The translations under genes were made by a program, and so were the position numbers. A stretch of DNA of 64,000 nt from Culex pipiens pallens (taxonomy: Eukaryota > Arthropoda > Insecta > Diptera > Culicidae): the NCBI RefSeq assembly GCF_016801865.2, contig NC_068938.1, positions 14,604,746-14,668,745 of the forward strand, read 5' to 3'. Shown here piece after piece: positions 1-11,247 of the stretch. The notes under the pieces were generated by a model that was given only the letters and a program-made list of their open reading frames with translations, had not been told where the DNA came from and searched no databases. Each line of letters begins with the position of its first letter. Position 1 is the stretch's first letter.

Positions 1-1510
1 TCAGGAGTTACGAATACGTCCGGCTTTGGCTCTGGTTCCGATTTGATCTGAACGTCACCAGCTTTCTGACGACGTCCTGCCGTTGCACTGACAAACAGGA
101 CTTCGTCATCTACGGGGGGTTGCTCAACTGGCTCAACAGGTTTCTTGGTAAAGTACCGCTCGAGAGATTGCTGAACCACCGGAGTTTCCGTCGCCGGGAG
201 AACCCGTCTACGATGAGAATCGACCGAAGATCGCGAACCGATGCTGGTGGTTGGCGTGTCCGTGGTGTTGCACTCCTGTGTAACCCGCTTTTTGGGCGAC
301 GCAGGTCGAGCCGGTTCCGCCGGCGGTACAATCTCCCGGTGAATCGGTGTCGTGTACGCATCGTGATCGTTTTGCAGTCCGTGGAAAATGTCATCATTTA
401 TTGAAGGTGTCTCGTTGATCATACTGTCGGTTGGCGGTGGACAAACTTCGGCCATCAGCTCCGTGTCGAAGAACAGATTGCAATCCGGATCGCCGTCCGT
501 AATGTCCATGATGCTAGTTTCGTAGCTGTTCTCGGGTGGGCAGTCACGAATCGGTTCCATGTCTTCGGGCTCGTCAACAGACGGGGCTTCGGGTTCAACG
601 TCCGTGTCATTCTTCGACGGCGATTCATCCTGACCAGAGGACGGATTGCCACTGTCTTTGGCAGATTCATCCCGTTGGTGTGAATTGTCCGGCTGTTGCT
701 CCGTCGAATCGCCAGTTTTGTCCGGCGATGTGTAATCAACACTGTCGGATCGAGCCAAACGCCGGGGACGCATCGGGGAGTCATCGTCCGACTCGATGAC
801 CGGTTTTGGCTTGTGTTTGTCCCGACGGGACAATCTCGGCTTGGGTTCCTTAAAATTTTCGCAGTCAAACTCAGCTCGCACCTTCTGGTAGCACTGCAAG
901 AATAAAAACAAATCTATATCTAAAAACTATCCAAAATCCCGGTCATAATCCGGCTTACCTTCTCGCTCAACTTGTTCAGCTTCTGCTTAAGTCGACTCAT
1001 CTCGTCGTTATTCCCCTCGTCAAGCAACAAGTTTTCCATCTGGTCGCAAATGTCCACGATATCCATACCGTACTTGCGCACCTGGATCAGCACCGTCGGA
1101 AGTCGCAACATGGCCCGCATCTGGGCAACCGAATCTTCACCCTCCTCTTCCTCTCCGCTGACCTCACTAGATCGCGCAATCGCAGCAACCTGTGGCTTCT
1201 TGCGAGTGTTGCGCTTTCGCTCTCCGGCTGGCAGAACGACCTTCGGAGCTGGTGCTACGCCCTTCTTCTTCTTTTTCTTCCCAACCTTCAGCGAATCATC
1301 CGAGCGCAGCTCGGAAGGAGCCCGAAAGCTGCCCGCCTCCTTTGCTGCCCTCCGGCGGGGGTTCCGCCTACGCCCCCCAACGACAGTCGGAACCTTGGGC
1401 GCCGCTGGCGCTACGCCCCCCTCGTAATCCGACGAGCCGGAATCGATCTGCCAGCTGCCCGACCGGGAGCTGATTCCGACGGACGATTCGTCCGTGTCGG
1501 AATAGGCCAT
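1..1510 (-). CDS. Unidentified acidic nuclear protein with a PIP-box (3' end outside window)
   Basis: Two exons are visible. Exon 1 runs 1510 to 959 (184 codons) and ends at an AG|GTAAGC donor. Exon 2 starts at 893 after a TTGCAG acceptor and stays open to base 1. The start chosen is the ATG at 1510 (GCC ATG G context); an upstream in-frame ATG at 1693 would add a low-complexity stretch read from a poly-A run. The N-terminus is serine/acid rich with basic KKKKKK and RRRNPRRR-like patches. Residues about 125-205 form a probable helical or coiled segment across the splice junction. The rest is disordered and charged. Near residue 424 there is QQSLERYF followed by TKK, which fits the PCNA-binding PIP-box (QxxLxxYF), and about 20 residues later DDEVLFV resembles a SUMO-interacting motif. 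I do not recognise the family. A chromatin or replication role is inference from the motifs only. Confidence 0.7.
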
Positions 1511-2097
1511 GGCAGGTTCCCGTTTCCTCAATATTCTCACAAAACTTTTCACGAAAAAAAAAGACTGGGACAACTCTTGCACGAAACGACTGAACGCGAG
1601 CACGAACGGACAGGTTTTGGGGAAAGTTTGGGCGGCCTTTGCCAAACTCAAGTTTGGATCAAATAGGTGGGATTTGGTGGATTTCGCAAACATTTAACAC
1701 CGCTGGGCAGTCAAATAATAGGGTTGTCGATAATTTCGTCTTGAAGGCCAATAAGCACCCCACAAGAAAAGCGGTTACCTATCGGCAGTCGCGCTTTGTG
1801 CACCGTTTGTAAGAGAGGCCGAAAAACGCGACTTCCGAAAGGTTAAGAAATATGGCTTCACAAACAGCAGAACAAAGGAGAGGGAGTTAAAGTTAATGTT
1901 GGGGTTTTTCTTCACCCTCTCTGGCTATCTTTCGCTGCCGCTACTGCCCAATTGAAATTTTATTTGACCGGGCATAAAGATTAGATAAGGTAAGGTTGTG
2001 GTAAGGCGTGTTTTCCAGCAGTCAAAAAATAGTTTGCACGAAAACCGGATTTTATATGCAGATTTTTGGAAAGGCGAAAATTTTCTCATGTTCAGTG
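1511..2097. other. Upstream region of the PIP-box gene, no other gene seen
   Basis: This stretch holds the 5' UTR and probable promoter of the minus-strand gene that starts at 1510. It has a poly-A run at 1552-1562. I see no further coding signal. Confidence 0.5.
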
Positions 2098-2475
2098 CAA
2101 ATTGGGTCCTAAAATTAAGGTTAAGTTTGTAATATTATTGTTCACAACATAAAAGCTTATTTTTCTAAGTCAATGACTCTGCGCAGATGTGACATGTGTA
2201 TGACCGGAAAGGATTTAAAATGGATTTATAAATCAATTTAAAATATAACTTCAGGGCCAATTGGGTACTAAAGCCCAATGTCAATTTTTATGTACAACGA
2301 TAAAAAAACACGATTAAAAACCATTTCTTATCACTTTTTTTCATTTTAATGCAAAATTTTTTTTTTGACAAGACAACATTTTTTCGATGGATCAACTATG
2401 GTCCCCTTGGAACGAGCGTATTTTTTACCGTTGTTCATAAAAATGTACATTGGGCTTTAGGATCCTATTTCACTG
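2098..2475. repeat. Two abutting copies of a CAATTGGGT-terminated MITE-like family
   Basis: Bases 2098-2250 are an inverted partial copy and 2258-2475 a forward partial copy of a family whose fuller copy lies at 56336-56669. The ends read CAATTGGGTACTAA and TTAGGACCCAATTG, which are inverted repeats. The 2258-2475 copy is itself palindromic: AAAGCCCAATGT near its start matches ACATTGGGCTTT near its end. A diverged 3' part of the same family lies at about 20200-20435. Confidence 0.65.
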
Positions 2476-2605
2476 GAATATTCTGTATATGAAAATTTTC
2501 AAATATCTAGAGTTTTTTTTTAAAAGGACCAATCAAAAATTGTCTTTCATATGTTTATAGGACCTAATAAAAAAAAATCTGGATATTCCTGATCGTTCCT
2601 GATCA

Positions 2606-2743
2606 CCCAGTCACGAAATATTCTAGCAGAGCTGGTTCTGTCAGAATCCTGCTAGAACGGTGGAACATTTCTGCTAGAATGCTCTAAGAATATCCAGCTA
2701 TCTAAGAATTCTGCTAGAATCCTGCTACAACGTCGTGACTGGG
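2606..2743. mobile_element. Short palindromic MITE, CCCAGTCACGA termini
   Basis: The element begins CCCAGTCACGA and ends TCGTGACTGGG, an exact 11-bp inverted repeat. It carries several internal copies of ATTCTGCTAGAAT-like sequence. The triplet CAC flanks both sides, which could be a 3-bp target duplication. No coding capacity. Confidence 0.6.
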
Positions 2744-4909
2744 CACTATTTTTGATTTTAATCGAGGGGGGCGTCACTTCCGCGCTAACCGAGCGATAGA
2801 GCTTCCTTTTCAAACCTTCCCGCATAGTCATGAACTATATAACTACTTTATGACAAATAGTTACTCAACTATTTATCAAATGGTCTCTACTATTCATTAA
2901 ATTGTAACCCAACTATATATGTACGATATATCAAACCATTAATTCCATTCCCAAAATAGTTTTGGTCGATTTTACTATATGAGAAATTAGTTGTTAGGCA
3001 GAAAACTATATGAGGTTTTCATACATATGTAAATATTTTTATAAACTTGGATTTTACGTCAAATAGTCATTGCCCAAAAAATTGATTATTCCCTATATAG
3101 TTTCTGAAAAACTACTTTACCGACACTACTTTGCCGACACTTTAAAAAAGACCGCAAAAATGAACCCTACAATTGTTGTGATAATTACTTCGGATATAAT
3201 CAAATTTGATTTTTAAGTTCTATCGATAGTTGGTGAATGTTTACCGCCATTATATGTGATGTTATTTACGTTGCTGCCGAACTGCTGCCGCCTTATCCGA
3301 TTGATCTATATCTGTTGGTGGTTTTTCAGTGGTTTTGGTGACATGTTGTATTAGAAGGGAGCAAGCTCGGGGGCAAGTATTTTTCGATAAGTCCAAGTAG
3401 TCCAAACAATTGACTCATTTTATAGTGAACAGTAATAGTCCACCATGTAGTACACATATTTTTGGTGTGTGGTAAGAACAGCATGCCTACTTTTTCTGGA
3501 ATAGTGAAAGTCAATTTCATGAGCCCTCGTAACATTTTTCTTCTTTTGGGGAGTTTTCTGATAATCTGAGGAGAAGTGGGGGTGTTGAAGGTTCTCTATC
3601 ATCCAGAGGAATCGACTGTGATCAATTTACTTGATAAAAGTTGAAATTTTTGTACCAATCGTTTAACATATAGTTGGATTATATAACAAACTGTAATTGT
3701 ACTCCATACTGTTGAAATATTGTTTGAACTATTTGGACTTATAGAAATTTTTAATTCAAAATAGTATGGTGTATAGTAATTTTACTTCATGTAAGTTGAC
3801 AAATTATTTGGATTATACAAACTTATCGAAAAAAATGTGGCCGCCATCAATTGTGTTCTACTATAGCATTTATAGTAGGTTTTTTGTTCTTACAGGTTCT
3901 GACTATAAAAATCTAAAATCTGTGGAATTTTGCTATATTGTTCTCAATAAAGTTGATAAATTGTTTGAACTATTTGGACTTGTACATTTTTTCGTTGAGT
4001 CACGTTGTCTAAACAATCCGAACTGTTTAGTGTAAGGTTATTGTACCCCAAATAGTTCAAAAATAGTTAGAATCATTAGATTTACTTCAATAAAAACGTC
4101 ATCATTTGACGATCAGTTTCGTTCCCGCATAAAGATTTACTATAAATCTACAGTAGATTTTATGGTTATCACACGATAAATTCTATGGTTATTTTTACCA
4201 TGATTCTACAGTAGCCTTTATGTTTTTTCACCATAGAATATATCTTATTTTGGGAAATTACTATAAAAAAGGGGTATTGTTAGGCACAGTCACCATAAAA
4301 ATTTCGACTTTTCCCCATACAAAAAAAAACCAAAAACTATACATTCTACCGTATTTTCATTGATGCCTTTTCCGTCCAAAAAATTACCCTGACCATAGAA
4401 AACATCATACCTTTATAATAAAAACAGTAATCATTACAATGGTTTGCACAGTAAATTCACAGTTCTTCATGGATTTTTACATACTAAATAGTACGGTTTA
4501 AACTATATTCGTACATTGAAATAAATAATAACTACAGTATGATTCATTGTATTTTCATTGTATTTATTTTATTCTCTCCACTAAATTGTACTGTAAAACA
4601 TATATTTATACATTGAAATTAATGGTCAATACGGTAAGTTTTATTGTATTTTTATAGTTTTTTTCGTTGATTTTAAAAAATTAGTACTTTTTTTCCGCGT
4701 CGTTTTCTTTTAATATTCTGCTTCAATCCGAACTTTCTGACGTTGTTCGAAATGTTTGTAGCCGGTGCCGGAACTACTGCGGACTCTCGCGTATTTGTGA
4801 AGCACAATCCTTAGTGAAATAGGCCTCTGTAGAAGAGAAAAATAGTAAATAAGACATGGGGAATATTTACACACGTTTGTTTCGATACAAATTCTATTAA
4901 ATTAGCTGT
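2744..4909. other. AT-rich repeat DNA with CCCGCATA-type termini
   Basis: No convincing gene except the possible small exon at 4774-4826. TTCCCGCATAGTC at 2818 and TTCCCGCATAAAG at 4124 look like element ends. GATTATGCGGG near 19878 is the inverted counterpart. The DNA contains many short palindromic phrases such as CTACAGTAGATTT and ATGGTTAT, which recur inverted at 13490-13700 on the far side of the satellite arrays. Confidence 0.4.
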
Positions 4910-7900
4910 TTCTAAAATCCTAAAATCCTAAAATTCAAAAATCCTAAAATTCTAAAATTCAAAAAAACAATAATTCAAAAATTCAAAAATTCAAAAATTC
5001 AAAAATTCAAAAATTCAAAAATTCAAAAATTCAAAAATTCAAAAATTCAAAAATTCAAAAATTCAAAAATTCAAAAATTCAAAAATTCAAAAATTCAAAA
5101 ATTCAAAAATTCAAAAATTCAAAAATTCAAAAATTCAAAAATTCAAAAATTCAAAAATTCAAAAATTCAAACATTCAAAAATTCTAAAATTCAAAAATTC
5201 AAAAATTCAAAAATTCAAAAATTCAAAAATTCAAAAATTCAAAAATTCAAAAATTCAAAAATTCAAAAATTCAAAAATTCAAAAATTCAAAAATTCAAAA
5301 ATTCAAAAATTCAAAAATTCAAAAATTCAAAAATTCAAAAATTCAAAAATTCAAAAATTCAAAAATTCAAAAATTCAAAAATTCAAAAATTCAAAAATTC
5401 AAAAATTCAAAAATTCAAAAATTCAAAAATTCAAAAATTCAAAAATTCAAAAATTCAAAAATTCAAAAATTCAAAAATTCAAAAATTCAAAAATTCAAAA
5501 ATTCAAAAATTCAAAAATTCAAAAATTCAAAAATTCAAAAATTCAAAAATTCAAAAATTCAAAAATTCAAAAATTCAAAAATTCAAAAATTCAAAAATTC
5601 AAAAATTCAAAAATTCAAAAATTCAAAAATTCAAAAATTCAAAAATTCAAAAATTCAAAAATTCAAAAATTCAAAAATTCAAAAATTCAAAAATTTAAAA
5701 AATTCAAAAATTCAAAAATTCAAAAATTCAAAAATTCAAAAATTCAAAAATTCAAAAATTCTAAAATTCTAAAATTCTAAAATTCTAAAATTCTAAAATT
5801 CTAAAATTCTAAAATTCTAAAATTCTAAAATTCTAAAATTCTAAAATTCTAAAATTCTAAAATTCTAAAATTCTAAAATTCTAAAATTCTAAAATTCTAA
5901 AATTCTAAAATTCTAAAATTCTAAAATTTTAAAATTGTAAAATTGTAAAATTGTAAAATTGTAAAATTGTAAAATTGTAAAATTGTTAAATTGTAAAATT
6001 GTAAAATTGTAAAATTGTAAAATTGTAAAATTGCAAAATTGTAAAATTGTAAAATTGTAAAATTGTAAAATTGTAAAATTGTAAAATTGTAAAATTGTAA
6101 AATTGTAAAATTGTAAAATTGTAAAATTGTAAAATTGTAAAATTGTAAAATTGTAAAATTGTAAAATTGTAAAATTGTAAAATTGTAAAATTGTAAAATT
6201 GTAAAATTGTAAAATTGTAAAATTGTAAAATTGTAAAATTGTAAAATTGTAAAATTGTAAAATTGTAAAATTGTAAAATTGTAAAATTGTAAAATTGTAA
6301 AATTGTAAAATTGTAAAATTGTAAAATTGTAAAATTGTAAAATTGTAAAATTGTAAAATTGTAAAATTGTAAAATTGTAAAATTGTAAAATTCTAAAATT
6401 CTAAAATTCTAAAATTCTAAAATTCTAAAATTCTAAAATTCTAAAATTCTAAAATTCTAAAATTCTAAAATTCTAAAATTCTAAAATTCTAAAATTCTAA
6501 AATTCTAAAATTCTAAAATTCTAAAATTCTAAAATTCTAAAATTCTAGAGTTCTAAAATTCTAAAATTCTAAAATTCTAAAATTCTAAAATTCTAAAATT
6601 CTAAAATTTTAAAATTCTAAAATTCTAAAATTCTAAAATTCTAAAATTCTAAAATTCTAAAATTCTAAAATTCTAAAATTCTAAAATTCTAAAATTCTAA
6701 AATTCTAAAATTCTAAAATTCTAAAATTCTAAAATTCTAAAATTCTAAAATTCTAAAATTCTAAAATTCTAAAATTCTAAAATTCTAAAATTCTAAAATT
6801 CTAAAATTCTAAAATTCTAAAATTCTAAAATTCTAAAATTCTAAAATTCTAAAATTCTAAAATTCTAAAATTCTAAAATTCTAAAATTCTAAAATTCTAA
6901 AATTCTAAAATTCTAAAATTCTAAAATTCTAAAATTCTAAAATTCTAAAATTCTAAAATTACTAAATTCTTAATAACTCAATTTCCTAATTTCTTTATTT
7001 CCTAATTTCTTAATATCCTAATTTCCTAATTTTCTTAGTTTCTAATTTTCTAATTTTTTAATTTTCTAATTTTCTAATTTTCTAATTTTCTAATTTTCTA
7101 ATTTTCTAATTTTCTAATTTTCTAATTTTCTAATTTTCTAATTTTCTAATTTTCTAATTTTCTAATTTTCTAATTTTCTAATTTTCTAATTTTCTAATTT
7201 TCTAATTTTCTAATTTTCTAATTTTCTAATTTTCTAATTTTCTAATTTTCTAATTTTCTAATTTTCTAATTTTCTAATTTTCTAATTTTCTAATTTTCTA
7301 ATTTTCTAATTTTCTAATTTTCTAATTTTCTAATTTTCTAATTTTCTAATTTTTTAATTTTCTAATTTTCTAATTTTCTAATTTTCTAATTTTCTAATTT
7401 TCTAATTTTCTAATTTTCTAATTTTCTAATTTTCTAATTTTCTAATTTTCTAATTTTCTAATTTTCTAATTTTCTAATTTTCTAATTTTCTAATTTTCTA
7501 ATTTTCTAATTTTCTAATTTTCCAATTTTCCAATTTTCTAATTTTCTAATTTTCTAATTTTCTAATTTTCTAATTTTCTAATTTTCTAATTTTCTAATTT
7601 TCTAATTTTCTAATTTTCTAATTTTCTAATTTTCTAATTTTCTAATTTTCTAATTTTCTAATTTTCTAATTTTCTAATTTTCTAATTTTCTAATTTTCCA
7701 ATTTTCTAATTTTCTAATTTTCTAATTTTCTAATTTTCTAATTTTCTAATTTTCTAATTTTCTAATTTTCTAATTTTCTAATTTTCTAATTTTCTAATTT
7801 TCTAATTTTCTAATTTTCTAATTTTCTAATTTTCTAATTTTCTTATTTTCTAATTTTCTAATTTTCTAATTTTCTAATTTTCTAATTTTCTATTTTTTTA

Positions 7901-10900
7901 ATTTTCTAATTTTCTAATTTTCTAATTTTCTAATTTTCTAATTTTCTAATTTTCTAATTTTCTAATTTTGTAATTTTGTAATTTTGTAATTTTGTAATTT
8001 TGTAATTTTGTAATTTTGTAATTTTGTAATTTTGTAATTTTGTAATTTTGTAATTTTGTAATTTTGTAATTTTGTAATTTTGTAATTTTGTAATTTTGTA
8101 ATTTTGTAATTTTGTAATTTTGTAATTTTGTAATTTTGTAATTTTGTAATTTTGTAATTTTGTAATTTTGTAATTTTGTAATTTTTATAATTTTGTAATT
8201 TTGTAATTTTGTAATTTTGTAATTTTGTAATTTTGTAATTTTGTAATTTTGTAATTTTGTAATTTTGTAATTTTGTAATTTTCCAATTTTCTAATTTTCT
8301 AATTTTCTAATTTTCTAATTATCTAATTTTCTAATTATCTTATTTTCTAATTTTCTAATTTTCTAATTTTCTAATTTTCTAATTTTCCAATTTTCCAATT
8401 TTCTAATTTTCTAATTTTCTAATTTTCTAATTTTCTAATTTTCTAATTTTCTAATTTTCTAATTTTCTAATTTTTAATTTTCTAATTTCCTGATTTCCTA
8501 ATTTCTTATTTTCCTTATTTCCTTATTCCCTAATTTTTTAATTTTGTTATTTCTTAATTTCTAAATTTCTAAATTTCTTAATTTCCTAATTTCCTAATTT
8601 CCTAATTTCCTTATTTTTCCGAATTTCTGAATATCCGAATTTCCTAATTTTGTTATTTCTTAATTGTTAAATTTTTTAATTTCTTAATTTCCCAATTTCC
8701 TAATTCCCTAATTTCCTAATTTCCTAATTTCCTAATTTCCTAATTTCCTAATTTCCTAATTTCCTAATTTCCTGATTTCCTAATTTCCTAATTTCCTAAT
8801 TTCCTAATTTCATAATTTCCTAATTTCCTTATTTCCTAATTTCCTAATTTCCTAATTTCCTAATTTCCTAATTTCCTAATTTCCTAATTTCCTAATTTCC
8901 TAATTTCCTAATTCCCTAATTTTTTAATTTCCTATTTTCTAATTTCTATACTTCCTAATTTCCGAATTTCCGAATTTCCGAATTTCCTAATTTCCTAATT
9001 TCCGAAATTCCGAATTTCCTAATTTCCTAATTTTTTAATTTCCTAATTTCCTTATTTCCTAATTTCCTAATTGCCCAATTTTCTAATTTCCTAATTTCCG
9101 AATTTCCTAAGTTCCTAATTTCCTAATTTCCTAAGGTCCTAATTTCCTAATTTCCTTATTTCCTTATTTCCTAATTTCTTAATTTCCTAATTTCCTAATT
9201 TCCGAATTTTTGAAATAATATCCGAATTTCCTAATTTTCTAATTTTCTAATTTTATAATTTCCTAATTTCCTAATTTCCTTATTTCCTAATTTCCTAATT
9301 TCTTAATTTCCTAATTTCCGAATTTCCGAATTTCCTAATTTCCTAATTTCCTAATTTCTTAATTTCCTAATTTCCTAAATTGCCTAATTTCCAAATTTCC
9401 TGATTTCCTAATTTCATAATTTCCTAATTTCCGAATTTCCTAATATCCTAATTGCCTAATTTCCTAAGTTCCTAATTTCCTAATTTTCAAATTTCCTCAT
9501 TCCCTAATTTTCTAATTTCCTATTTTCTAATTTCTAAACTTCCTTATTTCCGAATTTCCGAATTTCCTAATTTCCTAATTTCCTAATTTCCTAATTTCCT
9601 AAGTTCCTAATTTCCTAATTTCCTAATCTCCTAATTTCCTTATTTCCTAATTTCTTAATTTCCTAATTTCCTAATTTCCGAATTTTTGAAATAATATCCG
9701 AATTTCCTAATTGCCTAATTTCCAAATTTCCTAATTTCCTGATTTCCTAATTTCCTAATTTCCGAATTTCCTTATATCCTAATTTCCTAATTTCCAAATT
9801 TCCTAATTCCCTAATTTTCTAATTTCCTATTTTCTAATTTCTAAAGTTCCTAATTTCCAAATTTCCGAATTTCCTAATTTCCGAATTTTTGAATTTCCGA
9901 ATTTCCTAATTTCCGAATTTCCTAATTTCCCAATTTCCTAATTTCCTCATTTCTTAATTTCTTAATTTTCTAATTTCCTAATTTCCTTATTTCCTAATTT
10001 CCTAATTGCCCAATTTCCTTATTTCCTAATTTCCTAATTTCCTAATTTCCTAATTTGCTAATTTGCTAATTTCCTTATTTCCTTATTTCCTAATTTCCTA
10101 TTTCCTTATTTCCTTAGTTCCTAATTTTCTAATTTCCTAATTTCCTAATCTCCTAATTTCCTTATTTCCTAATTTCTTAATTTCCTAATTTCCGAATTTC
10201 CAAATTTCCTAATTTCCTAATTTCCTGATTTCCTAATTTCCTAATTTCCGAATTTCCTAATTTCCTAATATCCTAATTTCCTAATTTCCATCCAAGATTC
10301 AGCATTTTGAGATTCGGTCTGATGAGCAGCTAAATACAAAATTATATGAACATTTGTAATAATCAGTGGCATTCAAATTTGCAAATTCTATTATTTAATT
10401 TATTCATCAAAACAAATTTAACACAGGCACCGTGCCAATAAACGTCAAACGCTACTTTCTGTTTCTGTTATTTTTCAGTTCCTAGACCGTTGTTTGGACG
10501 TTCACCGTTGAGCATCAACACACAACTTACCTAACGATTTTCGCCTCCAGACGAAACGACCATCCTGAACAAATCCGGCCGGAAGTGTCCGCAGTAGGCA
10601 CCGGGCCTGGTAGAAGAAGTCCCTGTAAAAAAGAGGAACACACACAGTTTGTTCAGACCATTGCTCTCGCAAGCTCGACCTTGACCATTCTCTTTTGAAC
10701 ATAACCAAACTTGTTCGTACCCTCAGCAAACGTCAAATCAAAACAAATTGCTGCCGGATCTTTCTCCGGATCTCTCCCGTAAAAGATCCGGCAACAATTT
10801 TGTATGGCTTGAAGTTTTGCGGAGGGTACCAAAAAAAGGTAAACAAATCACTTTGTGCATCAGCCAATAGCTTGGGAAATTTGCCTGAAAATGCCTGCTG

Positions 10901-11027
10901 CTGTTGCGGGTGCGATTCCGCCCTCTCCAAGTTCAACAAAACTCCAAATACTCACCCAAATATGCGAAAATTCCTCCATCCCGCCGTTCCGGTTCGGTCA
11001 CCCGGTGGATTTGTCCATCAGAACCAT
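4774..11027 (-). CDS. Candidate small three-exon gene (56 aa) whose second intron holds the satellite
   Basis: Proposed exons on the minus strand are 11027-11002 (ATG; weak donor GG|GTGACC), 10622-10531 (TTTTTTACAG acceptor, TTAG|GTAAGT donor) and 4826-4774 (CTTCTACAG acceptor, ends TAG). The middle exon reads like real protein: a run of FFYQARCLLRTLPAGF followed by VQDGRFVWRRKS. The joined product has 56 residues, is basic and has no clear signal or membrane segment. I do not recognise the family. Weak points are the non-ideal first donor, a stronger donor nearby (TTGG|GTGAGT, which puts exon 2 in another frame), and the fact that the last exon stays open further in a different frame (38 codons). 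The middle exon alone is the best supported part. This could be the remains of a transposed gene. Confidence 0.25.
4910..10290. repeat. 5.4-kb tandem satellite, constant 8-bp period in successive variant blocks
   Basis: Blocks in order (approximate limits): TTCAAAAA 4970-5758; TTCTAAAA 5759-5930; TTGTAAAA 5932-6388; TTCTAAAA 6390-6960; an irregular joint 6961-7045; TTTTCTAA 7046-7967; TTTTGTAA 7968-8280; TTTTCTAA 8281-8480; and TTTCCTAA with many variants (TTTCCGAA, TTTCCTTA and others) 8480-10290. Every block has an 8-bp unit, and neighbouring blocks mostly differ by one base. The early blocks are highly homogeneous, while the last block is diverged and probably older. No gene is visible inside. 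Confidence 0.95.
10717..10829. repeat. Palindromic hairpin element
   Basis: GTACCCTC-GCAAA at the left pairs with TTTTGCGGAGGGTAC at the right. A second inner pair is TTGCTGCCGGATCTTT with AAAGATCCGGCAACAA. It looks like a short MITE inserted in the intron of the candidate small gene. Confidence 0.55.
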
Positions 11028-11247
11028 GTTGAACTAACGCCGGAACAACTTCCTTCACGAGCACACGCGATTCGACTTGAGTATTTTCGATTTCAACTGC
11101 GCCACACAAACAGGATCGAACACGCGCGCGATTGAAAACAAATGACAGCTCGCCATGGTGCGTTCGTTTGGGGAACGTCGCCCAGTTTAGGTGTCATGGT
11201 GTGTTCGTTTTGTGATCCTTAATATTTTTTGCCGTTTCTATTATTGA

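Noticed and set aside
1511..1693. N-terminal extension of the first gene from the ATG at 1693
   Set aside because: The extension includes FFF from a poly-A run and lacks features, while the ATG at 1510 has a better context.
4910..10290. CRISPR-like array
   Set aside because: The unit is 8 bp with no spacers; it is simple satellite DNA in a eukaryotic genome.
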